Assembly: GCA_026692845.1 (NCBI GenBank)
Contig: JAPLNM010000100.1
Coordinates: 1-64,000 of the forward strand
Source of the DNA: Planctomycetota bacterium
GTDB lineage: Bacteria; Planctomycetota; Planctomycetia; Pirellulales; Pirellulaceae
DNA: 64,000 nucleotides
Reading direction: 5' to 3'
Under the pieces are notes generated by a model, which did no database searches, was not told the DNA's origin, and was given only the letters and a program-made list of their open reading frames with translations. A program made the position numbers and the translations under genes. Of the stretch, positions 53,857 to 61,953 are shown piece by piece. Position 1 is the stretch's first letter. Each line of letters opens with the position of its first letter.

Positions 53857-54344
53857 CAGAGTCTTGTTGAAATTTCAATCGGAAGCGATCCGGAACCCAC
53901 GGCTAAATGCCACTTGCCAAGCCGCAGGCAGTGTCGAACCCAGGTTTGCAACGAGGCAAGATTGTAAACAACGCCGGTGGCCATCCAAGGTGTTACCGAT
54001 AGGAATTCACGCCAATTCGGTTGGTTCCAGCACCAAAGGATCCTGACCGAACCTGGAAATCGATCCGGTCGGGGCCCGATCTGGCTCGACCACAACCCGG
54101 CGTCGATCCACTCGATTCGTCCATCGATGTCCTGTTGGGCGATTTTATCGGTGATTTTATCGGTGACTCGGCTCGCTCGCCAAAGGATGCGATACCCGGG
54201 CTCCCTGGATTGGTGCAACTCGGCCAAAACGGTCCGATAGACCAGCGCCCGATGCATGGGCGCAAGTCCGATGCAATGCCAGTGCTGTTCCCAACGGTTC
54301 GGACCGGCAATCGCCCGAGCGACGGTACTCGAGAGTCGGCTCAT
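53856..54344 (-). CDS. Unknown protein translated between manA and the epimerase
   Basis: The 162-residue product is not recognised. Its ATG overlaps the manA stop (ATGA, 54341-54344) and its stop overlaps the epimerase start (TGATG), which argues strongly that it is translated. It is rich in Trp and Arg (IEWIDAGLWSSQIG, CWNQPNWREF, TWVRHCLRLGKWHL) and has no signal peptide or membrane helix. DKIT DKIA near residue 62 results from a 12-bp duplication at 54141-54164. A cytosolic accessory role in nucleotide-sugar or polysaccharide synthesis is suggested by the operon only. Confidence 0.65.
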   Translation of the reverse strand: MSRLSSTVARAIAGPNRWEQHWHCIGLAPMHRALVYRTVLAELHQSREPGYRILWRASRVTDKITDKIAQQDIDGRIEWIDAGLWSSQIGPRPDRFPGSVRILWCWNQPNWREFLSVTPWMATGVVYNLASLQTWVRHCLRLGKWHLAVGSGSLPIEISTRL

Positions 54345-55405
54345 CCTGCCGATCCAAAAACCGGCTCGGCGGCAAGCACGGTGGTTTCCGGCCCGACTGC
54401 GAGACTGGCTTGACTGCAGGATTGCGGAATCAACGCCGACTCGCCGGTGCGCAGCTCGATGCTGCCTGAGCTTGTCTCGATCCTCGCAGTGCCCTTGGGT
54501 ACCGTCACGATACGGCAGGTCGGCAAATCCAATGCATAACTCGCTGGTTTGTCAAAACGCACCAAACGGAACTTGTCGCAAACGACCAGTTCCTGGGGCC
54601 CAAGCCCTGGCCCGCCAAGCTCTGGTACGCCAAGCTCTGGTACGCCAAGCTCTGGTATTGGGCGCGCCGATACTTGCCCGATGGGCCCTCGCTCAAAGTC
54701 GATCACCTCGAGAGCTTGGTCGATATGCAACGCTCGAGAATTGCCGGCAGCATCGACGCGATTCCAATCGTACAACCGAAAAGTGCAGTCGCTGGCCTGT
54801 TGGATTTCCGCGACGAGTAACCCGGCTCCTAGAGCATGGACCGTACCGGCCGGAATGAAAATGCAATCGCCCGCCTGCGGGCAAATCGCGTTCAAGCAAT
54901 CCTCGGTCTTGCCAGCCTGGATCGCTTCTACCAAATCCTTTCGCGAAACGTTGGCTTTGAGCCCTGCGTACAATAGCGAACCGGGTTCCGCGTCGATGAT
55001 GTACCAAGCTTCTGTTTTGCCCAAATCCGGGGAGGCCATTTGCAGGCCATAGGCGTCGTCGGGATGGACTTGAACACTCAAGACGTTTTGGCAATCCAGG
55101 TATTTGAGCAAAAGAGGAAAGCGGGTGACTTGGGACATCCCCTGAGCGCCTTGCGGGGACGCCAAGTTTTCCTGGCCCAGAATCGCTTCCCGATGCTCGC
55201 TGAGCAATCTGCCCAGCGTCCAGCCTTGCCAAGGCCCATTTTGGACGACCGATTGTCCTTGGGGATGGTCAACAATTTCCCAGCTCTCGGACCAAATGCC
55301 GTCTCCAGGCAGGTTTTTTCCGAGTTTCGAGGCTAGTCTGCGTCCTCCCCACAGGTACGACCGGTAAAGTGGTTCGAAGACTAGCGGAGGAAATGCCGGA
55401 AACAT
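54341..55405 (-). CDS. manA: Class I mannose-6-phosphate isomerase
   Basis: A 354-residue cupin-type zinc enzyme that interconverts mannose-6-phosphate and fructose-6-phosphate. Zn ligands are visible in LSVQVHPDDAYGL (Gln and His, about residue 114), KTEAWYIID (Glu), and the PAGTVHALG block (His, about 190). LYRSYLWGGRRLASKLGK is the typical N-terminal motif. Residues 256-270 contain VPELG repeated three times (15-bp DNA units at 54614-54658), an insertion in a surface loop. First gene of a three-gene operon with overlapping stops and starts, leading to an unknown protein and a sugar epimerase, so it probably feeds polysaccharide synthesis. Confidence 0.92.
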   Translation of the reverse strand: MFPAFPPLVFEPLYRSYLWGGRRLASKLGKNLPGDGIWSESWEIVDHPQGQSVVQNGPWQGWTLGRLLSEHREAILGQENLASPQGAQGMSQVTRFPLLLKYLDCQNVLSVQVHPDDAYGLQMASPDLGKTEAWYIIDAEPGSLLYAGLKANVSRKDLVEAIQAGKTEDCLNAICPQAGDCIFIPAGTVHALGAGLLVAEIQQASDCTFRLYDWNRVDAAGNSRALHIDQALEVIDFERGPIGQVSARPIPELGVPELGVPELGGPGLGPQELVVCDKFRLVRFDKPASYALDLPTCRIVTVPKGTARIETSSGSIELRTGESALIPQSCSQASLAVGPETTVLAAEPVFGSAG

Positions 55406-55513
55406 GGATTGCCAAATTGAGGGATTGCATCGAAGCTGATTAAAATTCTAGGTATGGATTCTAGGCATAGATTATAGTCGCGATTTTTCCGTAAGAGAGG
55501 GGATCCGCACCCG

Positions 55514-56626
55514 ATGAAAGGTGACGATCTTTTTGAAAAGAGTTCGATGACGTTCGGAGAGCACCTCGATGAGCTTCGCATCGCGCTGGTGAAATCCTCG
55601 ATTTGGCTCGGTCTGGGCATGATCCTCGGACTGATGCTTGCGACTCAGGTGGTAACCTACATGCAAGGCCCACTGGAAAAGTCCCTAGAGAATTTCTACA
55701 AAAAGAAATCACTCCGGGAGATAGCGCAAACCACGGGAAATCCAGTCCCTGCAGATCTGGAGGCTTGGATGAAAGACAACAAGGTCGTCAGCCAATACGT
55801 TTGGATCGACCCTCGCAGGCTCTCGCTCGAGAGCCTACCCGTCCCGACAGACGCCGTCCCGACAGCAGATCCGCCGACTGCAGATGCGCCGACTGCAGAA
55901 GCGCCGACTGCAGAAGCGCCGATTGGGACCGCGCCGAGCCAGAGCGGTTCGGCATCGCAATACATGGCCGATGCGGATTCCGAGGGCTTACCCGACCCGT
56001 CGAAAATGGTCAAGGTTCGGATGTTCGTCGGGGTCAAGGCCAGCACCGAAGCGTTGGGTTTGCAGGAGCCGTTTATGATTTGGCTCAAGGCTGCCTTTGT
56101 GGTTGCCGCCGTGGTAGCGAGCCCCGGAATTTTTTATCATCTATGGCAATTCATTTCATCGGGGCTTTATCCGCACGAACGCCGCTATGTCTACTTCTTC
56201 TTGCCCACGAGCTTGATCCTGTTTTGGTCCGGAGCTTGTCTTGCGTTCTTTGTGATCTTCCAGCTCGTGATTGACTTCCTGTTGGACTTCAATGCCAATA
56301 TGGGGATTGGGGCCTCCCCACGGCTGACCGACTACATGTCGTTTGCGTTGCTTTTGCCTTTAGGATTTGGAGTCGCTTTTCAATTACCCCTGGCGATGCT
56401 CGTCCTGGAACGCTTAGGGATTTTCTCCTACGAGACCTACCTGAGCCAATGGCGGATCGCGGTGCTTGCAATCGCTTTTATCTCCATGATTTTGACCCCT
56501 GCAGATATGGTCAGTATGATCGGGATGGGAGTCCCTTTGGTAGCCCTGTACTTCTTGGGGATTGCCATGTGCAAGTACCTACCGAGAGCCGCGATGCAAA
56601 ACCCAACGGTCGGTGAACCGACCTAA
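55514..56626 (+). CDS. tatC: Sec-independent protein translocase TatC with an enlarged first periplasmic loop
   Basis: At 370 residues it is about 120 longer than usual TatC. The N-terminus MTFGEHLDELRIALVKSS matches the conserved signal-binding region with Glu16. Helix 1 (about 29-49) is followed by a loop of about 130 residues (50-185) containing Pro/Ala-rich PTADAPTAEAPTAEA units (15-bp DNA repeats, 55874-55918). Then helices 2-6 follow, with the conserved FYHLWQFISSGLYPHERRY, PLGFGVAFQLPLAMLVLERL and SMILTPADMVSMIGMG. It forms the membrane receptor for twin-arginine substrates, several of which are encoded in this window. It may be co-transcribed with the four-helix membrane protein 12 bp downstream. 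Confidence 0.93.
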   Translation: MKGDDLFEKSSMTFGEHLDELRIALVKSSIWLGLGMILGLMLATQVVTYMQGPLEKSLENFYKKKSLREIAQTTGNPVPADLEAWMKDNKVVSQYVWIDPRRLSLESLPVPTDAVPTADPPTADAPTAEAPTAEAPIGTAPSQSGSASQYMADADSEGLPDPSKMVKVRMFVGVKASTEALGLQEPFMIWLKAAFVVAAVVASPGIFYHLWQFISSGLYPHERRYVYFFLPTSLILFWSGACLAFFVIFQLVIDFLLDFNANMGIGASPRLTDYMSFALLLPLGFGVAFQLPLAMLVLERLGIFSYETYLSQWRIAVLAIAFISMILTPADMVSMIGMGVPLVALYFLGIAMCKYLPRAAMQNPTVGEPT

Positions 56627-56638
56627 AGCGAATCGGCC

Positions 56639-57229
56639 ATGACCTCGAACGATCCGTACAAAAGTTTCCGAGAGTTCCCCCTCTCGGTGCGTATTGCGCA
56701 ACGGTCCTGGATCACCGCATTAGCGATTCCCCTGTTCTCGATCCGAGTGATCGCCAGGATGAAAGTTCCCTGGGTCGTGCAATCCATCTTCGGGGTCTCA
56801 GGACTCCTTGCCCTCGTCGGCTACGTCACGACTTGCTGGGTCCTAGTCCGCTATCCCTACATCGGCATGGTGGATTCCTCCGACGGTGACTTGTACACCA
56901 AATACGTCGACAAACTCGGAGCGATGATCAAAAAACTTCTAGGCCTCTGCGCAGTGGTATGCTTGTGCTTTGCCCTGGTGGCTCCAATGCGCGACGGAAA
57001 AATCAATGGCATGGAAATTCTTTGGCTCCTCTACGGGGGATCGACGCTGGTATTCTTGCTCTTCATCCTGCTGCGATTCAACCGCTTCGACCACCCGGCC
57101 GTCGCGACGCTCCTAAGGTGCACGCTGGGATTTGGCATCCCGCTTTTTCCGCTTTTTGTGCCCGCCTTGATCGTCGGCTCGCTAAGGGCCAGACGGCTCC
57201 TAGACGAAGCCCAAGAGCAGATCCGCTAG
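56639..57229 (+). CDS. Four-helix inner-membrane protein of unknown function
   Basis: The 196-residue protein lies 12 bp after tatC. It has about four hydrophobic helices (VVQSIFGVSGLLALVGYVT; LLGLCAVVCLCFALVAPM; ILWLLYGGSTLVFLLFILL; TLGFGIPLFPLFVPALIVG) and basic ends that suggest cytosolic termini. No family is recognised. The close spacing with tatC points to joint expression and possibly a role in the Tat machinery or membrane insertion, but this is inference. It converges on the porin gene 10 bp away. Confidence 0.7.
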   Translation: MTSNDPYKSFREFPLSVRIAQRSWITALAIPLFSIRVIARMKVPWVVQSIFGVSGLLALVGYVTTCWVLVRYPYIGMVDSSDGDLYTKYVDKLGAMIKKLLGLCAVVCLCFALVAPMRDGKINGMEILWLLYGGSTLVFLLFILLRFNRFDHPAVATLLRCTLGFGIPLFPLFVPALIVGSLRARRLLDEAQEQIR

Positions 57230-57239
57230 CCGTCGGGAC

Positions 57240-58712
57240 TTACCAGTTGAAGTCAAATCGCATCGCCAAGAGGTCCGATTCGGTCGCTCCATAAAGCGTT
57301 TGCTCGGTGGTGATCGGATGGATCCAATCGAACATCCAACGTGTCCGATCGCTCCAGTACCAGTTGAATCCGACGGTCAAGTCATCGTACTGGCCAGCTT
57401 GCAATGGATTCATATCCAAGTGCGACCATCGGGCTTTGAGTTCCAAAGCCCCTGGCTGAAACTCACCCCGCTTGAAACGGAAATTCTCCAGCGGTGCGTT
57501 GCGCCCAAACTGAGGTCCATGCTGTCCAAAACGATCAAAGTTACGACTCTCGCCTGTGAGAAACCAACTCGTGTGCACATAAGCCCCGCTCAGAGTCGGG
57601 TTTCCTCCATCGAGCATCTGCACGGTCCCAAGGAAAGCCTCGGATTGCACCGCAAAGCGACCCATCACGATCGCGCCTTCGAGATTGCCCGATGTCATGC
57701 TGTCGGCCCTGAGCACTCCTGAATCGATCAACCGAGGCCCCTCGGAAACCTGCGGCCTTGTTCGAATCCGAATCCGATCATCGCTGTCGTCGGTAAACAA
57801 AACCCCTAGCCCCGTATGCACCAATCGCCGGCCTTTGGGCTGGTCGTTATCGTAAGGCAACCAAGTGAGTCTGCCACTGACTCGGTACCCCTGGTTGTCA
57901 TCCAAACGCTTCTTGAACCCCTCACTGATGCTATCGATGAAGCAACCGGTGGTCCATGTCAATCTCTCATCCTGAGAACAATTGTAAAATGCGAACCCAA
58001 CCTCGCGGTCGGCTGCAAAGACCGTCTGCGTCGGTATCGAACGCTCCAAAAATATGTTGTTCGTATCGTTGGTGACCTGCTCAAGACTATACGGAACAAA
58101 GAAATTACCCACGCGAAAGCGACCCAGATAGGGGATCTGGTTCATCGTGAAATAAGCATCCTTGACCTGTGGCGTCAGGTTGGCTTCAGGAAGGGCGTCC
58201 CCAAAGGGTTCCGGTTCAAGTGTCAGCTGCAGGCGAAAATCGCAAACATCGTAGCCCGTCCCGTCGGCTACCAATCGTAAGCGTCGGAAGTTGAAGTAGT
58301 TGCTCGTATTGGGTATCGAATCGCTCGCGTTGGCCCACAGCACGTAGTCCATCTGCACGTGCCCGCCAAGCTTGACATTCCACTTCTCAGGTTCCGACTT
58401 GGTACTAGCCTCCTTGGATGTCTCTGCTTTGGGGACGGGTTGCTTGGGAACATCAGCCTTCAAAGCTACCTCAGGGGTCTCTAGAACCAAACCTTGGTTG
58501 GACTTCGGAAGCGATGTATCCTGTGCCCAGAGCCCAACAGGCAGGATTCCAGAACTCAAGACCACCAACAAACAAGCCAACCAACGGCCGCCCAATCGCA
58601 CCTTGAGCCCTTCGGATTCCTCTATTAGGTTTACTAGCATTGGTAGGTTTACTAGCATTGGTAGGTTTACTAGCATTGGTAGGTTTACTAGCATTGGTAG
58701 GTTTACTAGCAT
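57240..58712 (-). CDS. OprO/OprP-like outer-membrane porin
   Basis: The longest frame gives 490 residues, but the first 28 come from five tandem 18-bp units (MLVNLP repeats), each with its own ATG (58712, 58694, 58676, 58658, 58640). The innermost ATG yields the most usual signal peptide: a basic segment then ACLLVVLSSGILPVGLWAQ. The mature part, after a Pro/Lys/Glu-rich linker, is a phosphate-selective-porin-type beta-barrel: KLGGHVQMDYVLWAN, YFNFRRLRLVADGT, YLGRFRVGNFFVPYSLEQVT and the last strand ending LLAMRFDFNW with a C-terminal aromatic residue. Such porins are trimeric and often anion-selective; the substrate is unknown. It is convergent with the preceding membrane gene. Confidence 0.85.
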   Translation of the reverse strand: MLVNLPMLVNLPMLVNLPMLVNLPMLVNLIEESEGLKVRLGGRWLACLLVVLSSGILPVGLWAQDTSLPKSNQGLVLETPEVALKADVPKQPVPKAETSKEASTKSEPEKWNVKLGGHVQMDYVLWANASDSIPNTSNYFNFRRLRLVADGTGYDVCDFRLQLTLEPEPFGDALPEANLTPQVKDAYFTMNQIPYLGRFRVGNFFVPYSLEQVTNDTNNIFLERSIPTQTVFAADREVGFAFYNCSQDERLTWTTGCFIDSISEGFKKRLDDNQGYRVSGRLTWLPYDNDQPKGRRLVHTGLGVLFTDDSDDRIRIRTRPQVSEGPRLIDSGVLRADSMTSGNLEGAIVMGRFAVQSEAFLGTVQMLDGGNPTLSGAYVHTSWFLTGESRNFDRFGQHGPQFGRNAPLENFRFKRGEFQPGALELKARWSHLDMNPLQAGQYDDLTVGFNWYWSDRTRWMFDWIHPITTEQTLYGATESDLLAMRFDFNW

Positions 58713-58716
58713 TGGA
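58627..58716. repeat. Five 18-bp tandem units at a gene start
   Basis: aggtttactagcattggt repeats five times without mismatch except in the last base of the final unit. Each unit encodes Met-Leu-Val-Asn-Leu-Pro on the minus strand and contributes one in-frame ATG, giving the porin gene five candidate starts. Confidence 0.95.
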
Positions 58717-58885
58717 ACCGATTGGCTAAGCGTTGCGATTCAGGCGAATTCGGATTTTTCTCCCCGGTCGATACCTCCTCGGTATCTCTTCGTTACCTCT
58801 TCGGCAATCGGCAAGGCCTACTCAAGCGTTAAACTCGGACTCGGCCTAAAAACCCGAGGATTCGGAGTTGTTGCAATCACTGCAA

Positions 58886-60163
58886 CTACTGCAATTGGAT
58901 GTCGACCCAAACGAGCCGATGGTCCGAGGCGCTCACCAGGGCGTTGGCCTCCGGCGATTGGGCCTTGGATGGCCAGTACACTCCGCTAGCGAGGACCTTG
59001 AGATTTGCCGAGGGGAGCGCAAAGTCGATTCGAAGGTTGCCGGGGTTACGGTCATTGAAGTCCCCGGTGTCGTTGGCAGGATCGGCTTGATGCTTGAGGT
59101 TGGCCCCTTTGGATTCCTCGGAAGCCTCGACACCTCCTAGGCTCTTGGGCGCGGGGGACTTGGCCAATCGGGGGTGTTCGAGCAGTTTTCGGATCGCCTC
59201 GGCGCGACCATCTCCATCGATCGGATCGGAGTTGAGATCCCCTGCGATGACAAACGCGGCCTCGGGCGCAAGTGCCCCGGTCCGTCGGTTATCGTCGACG
59301 ATATAAGCACCGGAGGAATCTCCGGACACATAGTCCATGAGCAATCGGATTTCGTCGTGATTTCGGCATCCGTTTCGATCTTCCGGACCGTCGAATACCG
59401 GCGGGGTTGGGTGACTTGCAATCAAGTGCAAGGTTTTGCTGCCGATGAGGATCGGAACGTCCCAATGGGATTTCGAACTGAGTCGGAGTTGATCCCAAAC
59501 CGCATCGGGGTAATACGATTCGCGTTCTGTGGACCCTGGGGTCGATCGCATGGGACGCAGCGCGCCGGGCATTTGACTCCAGCGAAAGTTCTGGAAGGTC
59601 CGAATCGCCTCCGTTTGGATTTCATAGCGACTGAATACCGCCATGCCATACTGGCCCGGAAAGTTTCCGAATCCCCAAGCGTCGTTGGGCTCATGCAGTT
59701 TGCCGTTTCCATCCAGATCGAGTCCGGAATCGACCCCTGTGTTGACGGGTCCTGCAAAGAAGTACTTCCATGGCGTTTGTTCGGTTTTCTCGTTGCGATC
59801 TTGGCTTGAAAGGTATCGGTTCAAGAACACTTCGGCCGAGCGTTCGTCGTAATCGATTTCGTTCAGGAGAAACACATCGGGCGAAACGGCTCGGAGAATC
59901 TCGGCGATTTTCGAAGCTTGGGAATCCCCCTTGAGCAATCCCTCGGACAGCTCGCCGGCCGACTTGCGATTCATGGCGGCATTGAAGGTGGCGATACGCA
60001 AGACAACGGCTCCTGGTACCGTCGGCTCGGATCGCGGGACTTGGGCTAGGGCAACAAGACTCATGTTGAAAAACGCCAGCAAGATCGAAGTGGTGACCAG
60101 GACCTGTTTGCCCACGAACTGTCTGACTAGGTGTTCCGCTGGACGTTTAATCGCCGTAATCAT
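58886..60163 (-). CDS. Exported endonuclease/exonuclease/phosphatase-family protein
   Basis: The 425-residue protein has an N-terminal signal (VTTSILLAFFNMSLVALAQ) and a DNase I-like domain. Motifs are RIATFNAAMNRKSAGELSEG, Glu in VFLLNEIDYDER, FSRYEIQTEAIRTF, LIASHPTPP, AGDLNSDPIDGDGRA with the metal-binding Asp and Asn, and the catalytic His in ASDHRLVWVD. In planctomycetes proteins of this layout are secreted nucleases or phosphatases of unknown substrate. It overlaps the preceding small gene by 17 bp, so the two are coupled. It is the third gene of a minus-strand run beginning with the sugar isomerase at 61335. Confidence 0.88.
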   Translation of the reverse strand: MITAIKRPAEHLVRQFVGKQVLVTTSILLAFFNMSLVALAQVPRSEPTVPGAVVLRIATFNAAMNRKSAGELSEGLLKGDSQASKIAEILRAVSPDVFLLNEIDYDERSAEVFLNRYLSSQDRNEKTEQTPWKYFFAGPVNTGVDSGLDLDGNGKLHEPNDAWGFGNFPGQYGMAVFSRYEIQTEAIRTFQNFRWSQMPGALRPMRSTPGSTERESYYPDAVWDQLRLSSKSHWDVPILIGSKTLHLIASHPTPPVFDGPEDRNGCRNHDEIRLLMDYVSGDSSGAYIVDDNRRTGALAPEAAFVIAGDLNSDPIDGDGRAEAIRKLLEHPRLAKSPAPKSLGGVEASEESKGANLKHQADPANDTGDFNDRNPGNLRIDFALPSANLKVLASGVYWPSKAQSPEANALVSASDHRLVWVDIQLQ

Positions 60164-60395
60164 GATCTGCCACTTTCTTTTCGATCGCGCGGACCAAATC
60201 CGCGGCTTCCTGAAGCGTAATTAAAATCCGCTGCAACTTCCCCTCGGTTTCGGCAAAATGGTCGGTCATGAACTTCTCGGCGGTGGAATCCTTCCACTGC
60301 TCAGAGACGCTTGCGCGCGATTCACGCCAATGGTTCAACGCGTTTTGGACGCGTCCTTTGGCGCCGACCAAGTCGTTGCGGGATCTTGTACCCAT
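60147..60395 (-). CDS. Small helical protein, WXG100-like
   Basis: An 82-residue, all-helical protein: two helices separated by WKDSTAEKF (residues 35-43), which resembles the W-X-G turn of WXG100/ESAT-6 proteins (here W-K-D), and ending in a long charged helix (ILITLQEAADLVRAIEKKV). Size, turn motif and hairpin profile fit that superfamily, but Gly is replaced by Asp and no type VII secretion gene is seen here. Its 3' end overlaps the nuclease gene by 17 bp and its start lies 7 bp after the sugar isomerase stop, so all three are probably one operon. Confidence 0.65.
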   Translation of the reverse strand: MGTRSRNDLVGAKGRVQNALNHWRESRASVSEQWKDSTAEKFMTDHFAETEGKLQRILITLQEAADLVRAIEKKVADHDYGD

Positions 60396-60402
60396 GGAGG
60401 AT

Positions 60403-61335
60403 TTAAGGCTTGAGCTTTTGGGTCAGTTCGGACAGTCCATCGAGGTTCTCTTGGAGTCGAACCCTCGCATCGAGGTCGGTGTGATTGAGGATTCCTACGG
60501 GTCCATCGAAGTTCATTTGTCCGATGAGTTTCAGGACCTGCTTGTCTTGGCTCCCTTGTCCGATCGGCAAAATCTTCTTGCCGAGCCGCTCGCCGTCGGT
60601 TTCCATGCCGTTGAGGTTGATCGCCAGCAGATAGGGTTGGATTTTCGCAAGGATCGATTCGAGCCGATCGAGTTGATGGTGGGCGTGATGGAGGTTGTAG
60701 ACCATTCCGACGTTGGGAAGTCCGATCGCTTGGATGAGCCGAATTTGGTTCTCGGGTTCGCCATACCAACCGCCGTGGTTGTACAAAGCCACCTTGCAAC
60801 CGGCCTCCTGGGCGGCCAGAGCGATTTCCCGAATTCGGCGCGACTCGGACTCGATGAAGGCTTGGGTCTGCTGGGCATCCATCGAGATATCACCGCCACC
60901 GGTGACCCATAGCTGCGGGTGGATTTCATGTTTTTTTACAAGGCTCAAGATCGCTTTGGCTTCATCGTTTAGCGCCGTGGGAAACCACCACGCGGTAAAC
61001 TCGATACCGTGCTTTTTCATCGTTACAATCTCTTCCTCGAAACTCGCCACATGCTCGGCCCGGTAATCGTAAGCAAGCCGCTTGATCCCCAGCTCGTCGA
61101 GCATCGTAGCCCGTTGCTCAGGCGTTCTTTTCTTCGAATCGAAAGGGACGATGCACCAAGCCACCAGATTCGGCTTGTCGAACTTCGTCCCGCGAAAAAC
61201 TCCTGCCGCTGCCGGTTCTTGGGCCATCGCGTAAGTGCCCAAAAAAGCTGACGACAGGCAAGCTGGCGACAGGCAAGCTGGGGCGAGCAAGCAAAGGACG
61301 GTCAAAACACGAATCCGGGAAGGAAGACTCATCAT
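60403..61335 (-). CDS. Exported sugar phosphate isomerase/epimerase-like TIM barrel
   Basis: The 310-residue product has a signal peptide that contains a 15-bp duplication (PACLS PACLS, 61254-61283) and ends ...GTYAMAQ. The rest is an AP endonuclease 2/xylose isomerase-like barrel: LDELGIKRLAYDYRAEH, HGIEFTAWWFPTAL, YNHGGWYGEPENQI and GMVYNLHHAHHQLDRL contribute the metal-binding Glu, His and Asp positions. Exported members are common in planctomycetes, probably acting on polysaccharide-derived sugars; the substrate is unknown. The stop is 7 bp before the WXG-like gene, so it likely heads a three-gene operon. Confidence 0.82.
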   Translation of the reverse strand: MMSLPSRIRVLTVLCLLAPACLSPACLSSAFLGTYAMAQEPAAAGVFRGTKFDKPNLVAWCIVPFDSKKRTPEQRATMLDELGIKRLAYDYRAEHVASFEEEIVTMKKHGIEFTAWWFPTALNDEAKAILSLVKKHEIHPQLWVTGGGDISMDAQQTQAFIESESRRIREIALAAQEAGCKVALYNHGGWYGEPENQIRLIQAIGLPNVGMVYNLHHAHHQLDRLESILAKIQPYLLAINLNGMETDGERLGKKILPIGQGSQDKQVLKLIGQMNFDGPVGILNHTDLDARVRLQENLDGLSELTQKLKP

Positions 61336-61438
61336 GGGTCGGCGATGCCTGGGGCGGTGGTGACTTGAGAAACGGACGGGAAATCGACGAAACGGACATT
61401 GTAAGTCAAAGACCTACAGCATGCACGGGAAACTTGGG

Positions 61439-61846
61439 CCATGTTTTTTGGCTCTTCGGCGTGCACGAGCACAGTCCGCCGCGGCGGACGGTGCTCGTGC
61501 TCGTAATCGACTGCAGAATTGTACTCGCTCGATGACTCCGAGACACCGTCGAACTTCATCGCCATTCGAGTCAACTTCGCGACAATCCGTGCGAGTCTGG
61601 ATTCGATTACGAGCACGAGCACCGTTTCACTGAGCACGAGCACGATTTGCTCGCTCCTTGCCAGAACAAGTTGTATGACTGATTGCGTTTAACAGTCAGC
61701 CGCAGGCGTACTGGATTCATTGCCATCTTCGACGGCCTGGCAACAATGCAATCAATGATGGGGGATGGACCAGTTTCGCCTAGCGATTCCATTGGTTTCC
61801 TGAGCTTACCAAGCCAAAACGGGCCCGCAAATTCTGCTGGCGAGGC
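61439..61846 (+). repeat. Dispersed palindromic repeat, copy D
   Basis: It opens with ctcttcggcgtgcacgagca and the CCGCCGCGGCGG core, then GTGCTCGTGCTCGTAATCGA, an ~87-bp insert (ctgcagaattgtactcgctc onward) not seen in copy A, then TTCGATTACGAGCACGAGCA. The remaining ~215 bp, from ctcgctccttgccagaacaa to ctggcgaggc, match copy A almost base for base. It fills most of the 618-bp gap upstream of icd. Confidence 0.92.
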
Positions 61847-61953
61847 TGTTTTTTAAGGGAAATTGCATCTGCAGTTGTGTTTCCGGGGTTTGTGAATACA
61901 TTTTCTAATTCGTTTCTCTCCTATTTTTCTGCACCTAACCCCACCTTCTAATC

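Noticed and set aside
61607-61792. 61-residue frame shared with 21150-21371
   Set aside because: Lies within the dispersed palindromic repeat in both places; sharing is explained by the repeat itself, although a selection test would be worthwhile.
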